Shown: one piece after another, positions 28,701 to 36,275 of the stretch
Layout: each line of letters begins with the position of its first letter
How positions within the stretch are numbered: the first letter of the stretch is position 1
Source of the DNA: Mesobacillus boroniphilus JCM 21738
Lineage (GTDB): Bacteria; Bacillota; Bacilli; Bacillales; Cytobacillaceae
Assembly: GCF_000517385.1 (NCBI RefSeq)
Contig: NZ_BAUW01000019.1
Coordinates: forward strand, 1 to 50,152
Reading direction: 5' to 3'
Length of the DNA stretch: 50,152 nucleotides
Translations under genes and position numbers: made by a program
The notes under the pieces: generated by a model
Told to the model about the DNA's origin: nothing
The model's database searches: none
The model's input: the letters and a program-made list of their open reading frames with translations, nothing else

Positions 28701-31375
28701 TGCCCCTGACCTTGTTTTTACTCAAGGCCTTCGGTTCGGATTCCCATCTCAGGGTTCCCGCTTCATTCCGCAATTTTTAACGTGAGGCAAACTAAGCTGC
28801 TCTACCACACGGGTTTGTAGCTACAACCTTCTGTCCATATGCTTGTGCGTTAGTCATGTCGTTGGCATTGTCGATGAAGAAGATGCCTGGTTCAGCTGAG
28901 TATGTCGCACAGATATTGATCAGATTCCATAACTCTTTCGCCTTGATTTTTCTATAGGTACGCACTTTGTATCCGAGCTTTTCCCACTCGCGAACGTCAC
29001 CGATTTTATGCCATTCTTCGTTATAAACCTTCATTGTCTCAGCATCATAGCTTTCCACATCAGGGAAGCGAAGTTCATAATCAGCATCGTTTTCAACTGC
29101 GTCCATAAAATCCTTTGTCAGAGTGACTGAAATATTTGCACCTGTAAGGAATTCCGAGTTATGGACTGTATAAGTTCCACCAGTAGCTAGTTTTTCTTCA
29201 GCCGCTTTGATAATATCAGCGCTGAATCCACCGTAACCCGGGATGCTCTTATAGTTCACGATTCCCTGGTACATTGCTTCTTCCTGCAACGTCAGCGGTG
29301 TGAATTTCAACTTTTCCTTCGCCATTTTCTTGATTGATTCATCATTTGTGCTTTCAATCAGGAAGCGAAGAATCCTTGGGTTTTGCATTTTTGAAATGAT
29401 GAATTCTACAATGTCAGGATGCCACGTACATACCGTTCCTTTCGGAATATTTCGCTGCTATGCAGCCGGACTAGACTATATCATCACCCTCAGCATTATC
29501 TGTTAGGGGCCGGGCGCTTGTGAGAGTTTATTGTTGGGACTCACTCTCTAGTCGTTGAACCTTCGCCATTACCTTTGCCCAATGACGCTTGGCTGCAGAT
29601 TGTCCAATGCAAGCAATTTTTAGGCCCTCACGCTCACCGTTTCCAGTCACGTTGTGGCTTGCCTGCCTCTAAGGAGTTCCCTGCAATTCACCCGATTTTC
29701 TAGTCGTTCATTTTCTGAACGACGCGGACTAGTACATCTATAAAGTTACTTTCTTTACCATAAGTTTTTTCATGACAGTTTTTACAGAGTGTGATTCCAT
29801 TGTTTAAAAGAAATTGCTTTTCAGGGAAAAGCTTTTTGGGATAAGTATGGTGAGCAGCAATATCTCTGGAATTAGAGTTACAACCAGGCATCTTACACCT
29901 AAAGTTATCACGAGTATATACTTTTTTACGCCATTCCTTATAGAGTGCAGAATTAGTTATATCAATTGTTTCCACTCTATTTTCTTTCAGGTAATTCTTA
30001 TAACAAGTATAAGTAAAAAACCTCTTACCTGAACGGGAATATCCTGAGCGTACCCTTTCAGTAGTTTTACCACACTGAAAGCATTCAAAGTATACACGTT
30101 TCTTTATCCTAGTCGACTTTATTTTCTCAATGGAAACTGGGGTATGTTTTGTCCCTCTTCTTGGAGCACCTTTATCAATTTCATTAAGGCCCCTCAGCTC
30201 CCATCCAAAGAAAAGAATCCGATCTAAAATTGTTGAATAACTTACCCCTAGTTCATTAGCAAGTACAGTATATCCCTTTCTTTTAACAATGTATTCTTCA
30301 TATAGCCAATCACGATTATCGTATATCTCATTGCCCAGTTTAATTGGTTTTTTTCTAATACCAAACCTTCTAAGCCTTGATTTGATTGTCGTAATTGGCA
30401 GCCCTGTTTCTTCAGCTATCTCTTTTAAGCTCATTTTGTCGTGAATATACTTTTGATAAAGAAATTCTCTGGTCAGATTCATGAAACGTCCTCCTTTTAC
30501 GAACGTTTGTTCTCACGTTAATCTTACCAGTTTTAACTTAGAATGTCATTTAGTTAATCCGCCAGCATAATCATTTGCGCACCACGTCTTGACCCGCCCT
30601 GCTCAACTAAATGCGTCAGCTTGGCAATATCATCTAGCCATGAGACCGATCCGGATGATTTTCCGTTTACTCCCTTGGCTAGTGTGTTGCGGGGTCTTAA
30701 TGTTGAACCATTCGTTCCTACTCCGCCGCCGCGGCTCATGATTTCCATGACCTGTTTGCGGTGCTCGGAGATGCCTTCGCGTGAATCTTTTACAAACGGC
30801 ATTACATAACAGTTGAAGTAAGTCACGTCTGTTGCCGCGCCCGCTCCGTAGAGAACGCGTCCTGCCGGGATGAAGTTCATTGATACTAGCTCTTGATAGA
30901 ACTTCTCAAACCATTCCTGGCGCTTCTCTTCTGTTTTTTCCACAGCTGCAAGCCCTGTGGCGTTACGCTTTGCGATTTGCTCGTAGAATACTTCAAGCGG
31001 CTTTTCAATGACGTCCAGCGATTTTGTGATCACCCCGGTTGCTGCTTCTTCCGGGTCATCCAGCACACCGCGGAATTCTTCGTCTACAAGCACTTTAGCT
31101 TTCTTATTTTCCCAATCAATATCTTGTATGAATCCAAGGCCGCGTGCCGGAAACTTTGGATCCTCTTTGATGGTGAGGACGACGAAATCCCCATTTGATA
31201 GAGTGATTTTTTCGGTGTCTTTAAAAGTATAGCGGTCCAGCATGACTAATCGGGAGACGCCTTTGTGGGTAAGTTTCATGTCATGGGTAATCGGGTGAAC
31301 CTGCGGGAACAGTTTAATATCCTTGTTCAGGCTTTCCACATCCAGGCTCATTTTTTGTCCAATAGTTACAGACAT
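24769..31375 (-). CDS. nrdJ: Adenosylcobalamin-dependent ribonucleotide reductase (class II), interrupted by three introns
   Basis: The gene is a join of four exons on the minus strand: 31375-30557, 29424-28804, 28554-28416 and 25790-24769, in total 2601 nt coding for 866 residues. NrdJ reduces ribonucleotides to deoxyribonucleotides using a B12-derived radical. Visible parts are the first redox cysteine in TYFNCYVMP, the catalytic NPCGEQ, the second redox cysteine in NSVCNLA, and a C-terminal zinc ribbon (CPVCRKG ... CNTCTNCNAQLKCG). Each splice restores the frame exactly: LAD/WHPDI, NPCG/EQPL, QDN(V)IDATPYF. No exon contains a frameshift. A KQ repeat precedes the zinc ribbon. The start at 31375 has AGGAGTTG upstream, and two NrdR-like boxes lie farther up. 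Separate ORF calls in this region are exon fragments, not separate genes. Confidence 0.93.
24936..24989. repeat. Hexanucleotide microsatellite in nrdJ (9 x GCTTTT)
   Basis: Nine perfect copies of gctttt on the plus strand (AAAAGC on the coding strand). It encodes an alternating Lys-Gln tract between the catalytic core and the zinc-ribbon tail. Because the unit is 6 bp, changes in copy number keep the frame. Confidence 0.95.
25791..28415 (-). mobile_element. Group II intron in nrdJ with reverse transcriptase gene
   Basis: The 2625-nt intron starts GTGTGACACG (group II consensus GUGYG) and ends CCTATCACTAT (AY end). Domain V is clear near 25838-25873 on the minus strand: GCCGTATGCGG, the GAAA-like loop region, and CGCACGTACGG. 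Domain VI with a candidate branch A follows. A possible EBS1 (CGTTGTC, 28045-28039) can pair over 7 bp with the 5' exon GACAATG. The reverse transcriptase gene lies in the domain IV region. Removal gives codons for QDNVIDATPYF. The 720 nt before the RT gene form domains I-III and hold no other gene. Confidence 0.95.
25892..27691 (-). CDS. Group II intron reverse transcriptase / maturase with HNH endonuclease domain
   Basis: The 599-residue LtrA-like protein appears intact. Reverse transcriptase blocks include RRVLIPKANGKKRPLGIP, VVDIDIEGFFDNVNH, NGTPQGGILSPLLSNIVLN and the catalytic RYADDFKIL. A maturase (X) domain follows (about 380-500). The C-terminus has an HNH-type endonuclease domain with CEITGTFLTADEVHCHHYKP and the ending NNLRIVNKLIHKLIHAT. 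It helps the intron splice and, with the lariat RNA, moves it to intronless sites. The start codon is TTG with CGAGGTG 9 nt upstream. Because intact catalytic residues are kept, the intron may still be mobile (inference). Confidence 0.95.
   Translation of the reverse strand: MNTTLRNWEYYGMQDTFDDLYERSKKGQSFNNLYELITSRQNILLAYRTIKSNKGSRTEGTDEITIDDVKAVNEEEFVNIIRKTLSNYKPKSVRRVLIPKANGKKRPLGIPSMRDRLIQQMFKQILEPIAEAKFFNHSYGFRPLRKTQDAISRVSTLINKSKLHYVVDIDIEGFFDNVNHNLLKKQLWNIGIRDKRVISIISKMLKAPIKGVGIPENGTPQGGILSPLLSNIVLNDLDQWVASQWELFDTKHEYARVDGKYRALRKTNLKTGFIVRYADDFKILTDNHKDAYRWFHAVRLYLKDRLKLDISKEKSKVINLRKNSSEFLGFKLKVQKKADNFVAFTKIKDKKKTAIVAQAKEHIDRIYRNPTVENMIHFNQFVLGSHNYFKYATHVSAEFREIDFKIHRMMYNRLGRIGFKKEIPTNASTTYRKFFKNNYTTWSFKKFHLYPLQDVKFNIPYGFSQNKTLFTPEGRMLVHEELKKEININIQKLLKSKLPDRSVEYMDNRLSRYSMVQGKCEITGTFLTADEVHCHHYKPTFLGGKDDYNNLRIVNKLIHKLIHATRNETILKYLRIFQLNSRQLKKLNDFRIACNLESI
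28416..28554 (-). CDS. nrdJ: nrdJ exon 3 (residues 481-527, only 139 nt)
   Basis: It encodes EQPLAPNSVCNLAAVNL through GVRMQDN, including the catalytic Glu and the second redox Cys. It has no start codon of its own in frame that would make sense, lies between a group I and a group II intron, and is easily missed by gene finders. Confidence 0.88.
28555..28803 (-). ncRNA. Small ORF-less group I intron in nrdJ (249 nt)
   Basis: The 5' exon ends in U (TGTGGT) and the intron ends in G (AAATG) before GAA CAG. P1: exon GUGUGGU pairs with the internal guide GCCUCAC (28788-28782), with the required U-G pair at the splice site and one U-U mismatch. The conserved core is seen as GGCAACGCATAGATGG (R, near 28703-28688) and AAGATATGCTG (S, near 28624-28614), whose GCATA/TATGC form P7. 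An AATTGCGG block (28774-28767) fits the P/Q elements. It carries no ORF, so it depends on other factors for mobility or is fixed. Confidence 0.88.
28804..29424 (-). CDS. nrdJ: nrdJ exon 2 (residues 274-480)
   Basis: It begins TGG CAT CCT (WHPDIVEFI) and ends ACA AAC CCG TGT GGT (TNPCG) directly before the catalytic glutamate. It is exactly 207 codons. Without splicing it would end in GRAA and stop. Confidence 0.9.
29425..30556 (-). mobile_element. Group I intron in nrdJ with HNH endonuclease gene (1132 nt)
   Basis: The 5' exon ends in U (GCG GAT) and the intron ends in G (TGTACG) before TGG CAT. The core lies 3' of the ORF: GGTGAATTGCAGGGAACTCC (P/Q), GGTTCAACGACTAGA (R, about 29562-29548) and GATGATATAGTCTAG (S, 29485-29471), with GACTA/TAGTC forming P7. 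This resembles group IA introns of Bacillus and Staphylococcus phages. A candidate guide GTTCGT (30504-30499) can pair with exon GCGGAT, with three wobbles, so P1 is less certain. The HNH ORF lies between P1 and the core. Confidence 0.9.
29700..30482 (-). CDS. HNH homing endonuclease of the group I intron
   Basis: The 260-residue protein has two tandem helix-turn-helix-like segments at the N-terminus (MSLKEIAEETGLPITTIKSR and YTVLANELGVSYSTILDRI). A Cys-pair zinc-like segment follows (FECFQCGKTTERV). The C-terminal HNH nuclease has DNFRCKMPGCN, IAAHHTYPKK and NNGITLCKNCHEKTYG. It would cut intronless nrdJ alleles near the insertion site so that the intron is copied in. ATG with AAAGGAGG 7 nt upstream. 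The stop overlaps the start of the intron core. The ORF is more AT-rich than flanking exons, consistent with transfer. Confidence 0.92.
   Translation of the reverse strand: MNLTREFLYQKYIHDKMSLKEIAEETGLPITTIKSRLRRFGIRKKPIKLGNEIYDNRDWLYEEYIVKRKGYTVLANELGVSYSTILDRILFFGWELRGLNEIDKGAPRRGTKHTPVSIEKIKSTRIKKRVYFECFQCGKTTERVRSGYSRSGKRFFTYTCYKNYLKENRVETIDITNSALYKEWRKKVYTRDNFRCKMPGCNSNSRDIAAHHTYPKKLFPEKQFLLNNGITLCKNCHEKTYGKESNFIDVLVRVVQKMND
30557..31375 (-). CDS. nrdJ: nrdJ exon 1 (residues 1-273)
   Basis: It carries the N-terminal region, NFIPAGRVLYGAGA, the redox cysteine TYFNCYVMP and the glycine-rich SRGGGVGTNGSTLRPRN. It ends after GCG GAT (LAD); the last base is U as needed for a group I 5' splice site. 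Read alone it runs straight into a TAA stop in the intron. Confidence 0.9.
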
Positions 31376-31486
31376 TTCTACAACTCCTTCTGGTTTTAAA
31401 TCTTTTCACTAATGTATTACTAGAAGTATGTAATTCTAGCTGCATTTTTGAATTACCCTTACGTTATCATATCGAAACATCAAAAA

Positions 31487-31532
31487 TCAATATATAGTGT
31501 ATATTTTATTTTCGACAATACTATATATGGTG
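31487..31532 (-). promoter_or_regulatory. Two NrdR-like operator boxes upstream of nrdJ
   Basis: Minus strand: ACACTATATATTG (31500-31488) and ACCATATATAGTAT (about 31531-31518) match the NrdR box acaCwATATwTwGTgt. Their centres are about 31 bp apart, three helical turns, as in known NrdR targets. NrdR represses ribonucleotide reductase genes when dATP is high. The rest of the 352-bp upstream region is AT-rich with no gene. Confidence 0.75.
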
Positions 31533-31727
31533 CTTAGGTCAAAAGATAGTGTTTTTGTCAAACATGAAATCTATTAAAAAATAGAGATATAAAGAGAGAA
31601 AGATAGAATATCTCCATTAAATGATAAAAAACAACAAATTTCGAGGGTTGCACTTTTTTATAAGTCCTCAAAGCCTAGAAAATACTGGATACAAACAAAA
31701 AAGCGGAAAATCCGCTTTTAAATATTT

Positions 31728-32563
31728 TTATCTTTTAAAATTCCACTCATCAGATTCGTACTTATTTTTTGCCAGAGTATTTACATAATCTAGTTCGTCA
31801 TCACTTAAAGTGTATGGCTCCAAAATAATTCCTAAGCCATCTTCAAAACCTTCCTTGAATGCTTTCTTCGCTTCTTCAAGATCAATCTTGCGTTTGCTGA
31901 TCTCATTGATGGCAACAGCTTTTGTTTTAAAGACCTTCTGCATTCTCTCCTTAACACGGTCATTCGGATACTTGAACAAACTGAAAAGCTTTTCCTCATC
32001 TAAATCAAGCAAAATAGAACCATGCTGCAGGATAACCCCTTTTTGACGGGTCTGGGCACTGCCTGCCACTTTTCGTCCTTCAACAACAAGCTCATACCAG
32101 CTTGGAGCATCGAAACAAACTGCCGACCGCGGGTTTTTCAACGCTTCTTTTTCAGAAGAAGTTTTCGGTACAGCAAAATACGCTTCCAGCCCTAACTTTT
32201 GGAACCCTTGTAAAATCCCCTCCGATATCACCCGGTAGGCTTCCGTTACTGTTTTCGGCATTTCTGGGTGTTCTTCAGTTACGATAACGCTGTATGTAAG
32301 TTCATGTTCATGCAAAACGCCCCTGCCACCAGTAGGTCTTCTTACAAAACCAAGACCGTGCTGCTTCACAGCCTCCATATCAATTTCTCTTTCGATCCTT
32401 TGGAAATAGCCAACTGAAAGTGTCGCCGGGTCCCATCCATAAAACGGACCACTGGAGGAATTTTTCCTGCCCCATGCCAATCAAGCAAGGCCTCATCCAG
32501 CGCCATGTTAAAAGAAGGTGAACAGTTTCCTGAATCAATAAATCCCCATACCTCTTTATTCAT
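31728..32563 (-). CDS. lipM: Octanoyltransferase LipM (YqhM; one frameshift)
   Basis: LipM moves octanoate from acyl carrier protein onto GcvH as the first step of lipoate assembly in Bacillus. The frame from 32563 shifts near 32445: CGTTTTATGGATGG lacks one T ([13 protein letters not shown] expected). The corrected protein has about 278 residues. Motifs are [20 protein letters not shown] and the active-site cysteine in [15 protein letters not shown], then [20 protein letters not shown]. It is close to the gcv operon whose H protein it serves, which supports LipM rather than LplA. It is a single gene, with a possible terminator not obvious downstream. Confidence 0.92.
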
Positions 32564-32738
32564 AAAATTTTTACCCCATTTAAAATAGTTTAAAGCTAAG
32601 ATTTTTTTAGTCTAACAAATTACTTTTCAAAAGCAAAGCAAGTTGTTTTCAAGAAATTTGCTAATTTCCTTTGCTCTCTGCCCTGAAGGCTTATATAATT
32701 ATAAGTGGCTCAGCTAAGCTTGAAAGGAGAAATATGTT

Positions 32739-33119
32739 TTGGATACACTTATCTTTTTAATCGTCCTAACAGTTGCGGTTATTCTTTACTCTGTGTTTAT
32801 GTATTTCCGCCAGAAGAAAATCCTCAAGACTCTGACGGAGGAAGAATTTATTGCAGGTTATCGCAAAGCGCAGCTAATCGATGTCCGTGAACCGAATGAA
32901 TTCGCTGGTGGACACATTTTAGGCGCCAGAAATATCCCGCTTACCCAGCTTAAGACACGCCTGAAGGAAATCAGGCCGGATAAGCCGGTCTACCTTTACT
33001 GCCAAACCGGATCCCGCAGCGGACGTGCTGCACAGCTGCTTTACAAAAAAGGCTATAGGGACTTGAACCATCTACAAGGCGGCTTTAAAAAATGGGGCGG
33101 CAAAGTCAAAGCTAAATAA
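32739..33119 (+). CDS. yqhL: Membrane-anchored rhodanese-like protein YqhL
   Basis: The 126-residue protein has an N-terminal membrane helix (about residues 3-21, LIFLIVLTVAVILYSVF). A rhodanese domain follows (about 38-122), with QLIDVREPNEFAGGHILGA and the active-site loop YCQTGSRSGRAAQ (Cys about residue 88). It probably faces the cytoplasm and takes part in sulfur transfer; substrate unknown. The start is TTG, 9 nt after AAAGGAG. It is the second rhodanese of the window, the other being a lipoprotein at 18829. Confidence 0.9.
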   Translation: MDTLIFLIVLTVAVILYSVFMYFRQKKILKTLTEEEFIAGYRKAQLIDVREPNEFAGGHILGARNIPLTQLKTRLKEIRPDKPVYLYCQTGSRSGRAAQLLYKKGYRDLNHLQGGFKKWGGKVKAK

Positions 33120-33137
33120 GCAATAATCCCATAAAAT

Positions 33138-33177
33138 TACCCCTCAGCCGGATTGCTGGGGGGTTTAGCTTTTTTTA
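33138..33177 (+). terminator. Rho-independent terminator after yqhL
   Basis: ACCCCTCAGC and GCTGGGGGGT form a stem with a short loop, followed by TTAGC and seven T. Confidence 0.8.
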
Positions 33178-33229
33178 TCTTAGAAGTCCGATAATATTGA
33201 ATAGTCCCAGGGTCGAAAATCATGCTAGG

Positions 33230-33375
33230 TTCGGACAAAACCTCAGCTTCTCCACGTAGTTTGTCCGAAGTCACACCTGCTTCAGACAAAACTTCAACTT
33301 CTCCTCGCTGTTTTGTCCGAAGTCACACCAGATTCGGACAAAATCTCAGCTCTTCCTCTTAGTTTTGTCCGAAGT
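33230..33375. repeat. Tandem palindromes, family 2 (three units)
   Basis: Three units at 33230-33271, 33281-33322 and 33333-33374 have arms TTCGGACAAAA and TTTTGTCCGAAG around a 16-20 nt CT-rich centre. Units repeat about every 52 bp and the joining sequence TCACACC is shared. The same palindrome occurs twice at 7790-7885. They lie between the convergent yqhL and gcvPB genes. Confidence 0.85.
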
Positions 33376-33408
33376 CTTCTAGGATACGCACACTAACAGC
33401 ATCAATAC

Positions 33409-33444
33409 AAAACAAAGCCCTACCAATATCAAATTGGCAGGACT
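33409..33444 (-). terminator. Terminator after gcvPB
   Basis: Minus strand: AGTCCTGCCAAT pairs with ATTGGTAGGGCTT, with a few G-T pairs, across loop TTGAT, then TTGTTTTG. Confidence 0.65.
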
Positions 33445-33453
33445 CTCACTAAT

Positions 33454-34915
33454 CTATTCAGCTTTCTGGAAACGCAAGACTGGCTTCCTTGCAGCTGTTG
33501 TTTCATCCAGACGGCCTATTACCGTAGAGTGTGGCGCTTCCTGGACGATTTCTGGGTTCTCTTCTGCTTCTTTAGCAATTTGGATCATTGCGTCGATGAA
33601 CGCATCAAGAGTTTCCTTGGATTCTGTTTCTGTCGGCTCGATCATGATTGCCTCTTCCACATTCAATGGGAAGTAGATAGTCGGCGGATGGTAGCCGAAA
33701 TCAAGCAGGCGTTTTGCGATATCCAATGTACGTACGCCAAGTTTCTTCTGGCGTTTGCCGCTGAGGACGAATTCGTGCTTGCAATGCCTGTTGAATGGCA
33801 GGTCATAATACTCTGCAAGTCTTCTCATCATATAGTTCGCATTCAGCACAGCATACTCCGTAACAGCTTTCAAGCCATCTGGACCCATTGTGCGGATATA
33901 CGTATAGGCACGGACATTGATGCCGAAGTTGCCGTAGAAAGGCTTAACCCTTCCGATTGACTGCGGACGGTCGTAATCAAACTTATAAACGCCATCCTGC
34001 TTCGTCACGATTGGCTTTGGCAGGAAAGGAATCAAGTCTGCTTTTACACCGACTGGGCCAGAACCTGGTCCGCCGCCGCCGTGTGGTCCTGTGAATGTCT
34101 TATGAAGGTTCAAGTGAACCACATCAAAGCCCATATCGCCAGGGCGTGCCTTGGACATAACAGCGTTCAGGTTGGCTCCATCATAGTAAAGCTTTCCGCC
34201 TGCGCTGTGGACGATTTCGGCCATCTCAAGAATGTATCTTCGAATAGACCAAGAGTGTTCGGGTTAGTCAGCATCAATGCCGCTGTATCTTCACCGACAA
34301 CTTCTTAAGGTCTTCTAAATCAACCAGACCGTTTTCATCTGATTTTACAGTGATTGTTTCAAAACCAGCTACTGTTGCAGATGCTGGGTTTGTTCCGTGA
34401 GCGGAGTCAGGAACGATTACCTTCGTACGCTTGTCGTCACCATTTGCTTCATGATAAGCACGGATCATCATCAAGCCCGTCCACTCGCCGTGTGCACCGG
34501 CTGCCGGCTGAAGAGTCACCTCGTCCATTCCAGTGATTTCTATCAAGTGTTCCTGCAAGTCGTACATCAATTCAAGAGCACCCTGGACAGAACTTTCATC
34601 CTGCAATGGATGCAAATGTGCAAAACCATTGAAGCGGGCAACATTTTCATTCATCTTCGGATTGTATTTCATCGTACATGATCCCAGCGGATAGAACCCG
34701 GAATCAACACCGTGGTTGCGCTTGGATAGTGCAGTGTAATGGCGCATGATATCAAGCTCGGAAGCCTCAGGAAGTTCGGGTTCTTCTTCACGGAGGAATC
34801 CATCAGGCAAAAGCTCTGATAAGTCGATTTCCGGAATATCCATTTCCGGCAGGCTGTAGCCGACACGGCCCGGTGTGCTTAATTCAAAAATGAGTGGCTG
34901 ATCTTCCTTATGCAT
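33454..34915 (-). CDS. gcvPB: Glycine dehydrogenase (decarboxylating) subunit 2 (two frameshifts)
   Basis: GcvPB with GcvPA forms the P protein of glycine cleavage, which decarboxylates glycine and passes aminomethyl to lipoyl-GcvH. The pyridoxal phosphate lysine is in [20 protein letters not shown]. The frame from 34915 breaks twice close together: near 34300 ([13 protein letters not shown] expected) and near 34230 ([13 protein letters not shown] expected), each by one missing base. The joined product is about 487 residues, the family size. It overlaps gcvPA by 8 nt. Confidence 0.93.
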
Positions 34916-36254
34916 TGATATCCCCCATTTCCTTTACAAACGTATCGATTTCTTCTTTTGTTCTTAATTCAGTTATCGCAACAAGCATATGATTCTCAAG
35001 CCCGGAGTAATCGCGGCCAAGATCGTAACCACCGATTATGCCTTTTCCAAGAAGCTTTTGGTTCACTTCTTTGACCGGTTTATTCAGCTTGACGACGAAC
35101 TCATTGAAAGCAGGTCCTTCAAATGCGATTTCGAAGCCATTCTCTTTAAAACCCTTTTTTGCATAATGAGCTTTTTGGATATTGGCAACAGCCATTTCAC
35201 GAACGCCTTTTTTTCCAAGCGCTGTCATCGCTACCGAGGCAGCAAGTGCATTCAATGCCTGGTTCGAACAAATATTGGATGTCGCTTTGTCGCGGCGGAT
35301 ATGCTGTTCTCTCGCCTGAAGTGTCAATACGAATCCGCGGCGTCCCTGGTCATCCTTCGTCTGGCCGACTAGTCTGCCCGGAACCTTTCTCATGAGATTT
35401 CCAGAAACAGCGAAGTATCCGCAATGAGGTCCCCCGAATGCTGTAGGGATACCGAAAGGCTGGGCGTCTCCAGTTACGATATCAGCACCGAACTTCCCTG
35501 GAGGAGTCAATGCCCCAAGTGCAAGCGGGTTGCTTGATACGACGAACAATGCTTTATTTTCATGTGCGATTGCTTCGATTTCGTTCATTGATTCAATTCC
35601 GCCGAAGAAGTTTGGATACTGGACGATGACTGCAGCTACTTCTTCACTTGCCATATCCTTAAGTGCTCCAAGGTCAGTTACGCCATCCTTATGCGGTACT
35701 TCCACAACATCGATGTACTGGCCCTTTGCATAGGATTTGACGACGTCTTTGTATTCTGGATGAACAGCACTGGAAATCAAAACTTTCTTTCTTCTTGTAT
35801 GGCCTGCACTGAGCATCGCAGCTTCAGCAAGAGCTGTTCCTCCGTCATACATGGATGAATTCGCTACTTGCATGCCAGTCAATTCACAGATCATCGTCTG
35901 GAATTCAAAGATTGCCTGAAGTTCACCCTGGGAAATCTCTGGCTGATAAGGTGTATATGCAGTGTAAAACTCTGAACGAGAAAGAACATGGTCAACAATT
36001 ACTGGAATGTAATGGTCATAGACACCAGCGCCAATAAATGAAGTATTCATTTTTAAATCGGCATTTTTCGCAGCCATTTTTGCCAGTTCCTTCATAAGAG
36101 CTGTTTCAGACTTGGCTGGTTTGATGTTATATTCTCCGGCAAAACGGACTTTTTCAGGAATATCGCTGAACAATTCATCGATCGATGAAACGCCGATGCT
36201 TTCCAACATTGCGTTTTTATCACTTTCAGTCAACGGTAAATAGCGATGCTTCAT
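34908..36254 (-). CDS. gcvPA: Glycine dehydrogenase (decarboxylating) subunit 1
   Basis: The 448-residue protein is the N-terminal half of the split P protein found in Firmicutes. Characteristic stretches are [40 protein letters not shown] and the conserved [11 protein letters not shown]. It lacks the pyridoxal phosphate lysine, which is in GcvPB. The start follows GGGGAAAAGTT, 21 nt after the gcvT stop. Coupled by overlap to gcvPB. Confidence 0.96.
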   Translation of the reverse strand: MKHRYLPLTESDKNAMLESIGVSSIDELFSDIPEKVRFAGEYNIKPAKSETALMKELAKMAAKNADLKMNTSFIGAGVYDHYIPVIVDHVLSRSEFYTAYTPYQPEISQGELQAIFEFQTMICELTGMQVANSSMYDGGTALAEAAMLSAGHTRRKKVLISSAVHPEYKDVVKSYAKGQYIDVVEVPHKDGVTDLGALKDMASEEVAAVIVQYPNFFGGIESMNEIEAIAHENKALFVVSSNPLALGALTPPGKFGADIVTGDAQPFGIPTAFGGPHCGYFAVSGNLMRKVPGRLVGQTKDDQGRRGFVLTLQAREQHIRRDKATSNICSNQALNALAASVAMTALGKKGVREMAVANIQKAHYAKKGFKENGFEIAFEGPAFNEFVVKLNKPVKEVNQKLLGKGIIGGYDLGRDYSGLENHMLVAITELRTKEEIDTFVKEMGDINA

Positions 36255-36275
36255 AACTTTTCCCCTCTCCGGCTT

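Noticed and set aside
28418..28780. Plus-strand ORF of 120 codons
   Set aside because: It lies opposite the small group I intron and exon 3 of nrdJ; no ribosome site and no recognisable protein.
24769..31375. nrdJ interruptions as inteins or as separate genes
   Set aside because: Each insertion begins with stop codons in frame and has intron ends and RNA cores; there are no intein splicing blocks. The parts fit one protein when joined.
33230..33375. CRISPR-like array (repeat about 36 bp with about 16-bp spacers)
   Set aside because: Only three units, the conserved part is a perfect-arm palindrome with CT-rich related centres, and no cas genes are near. The same unit appears as two copies elsewhere.
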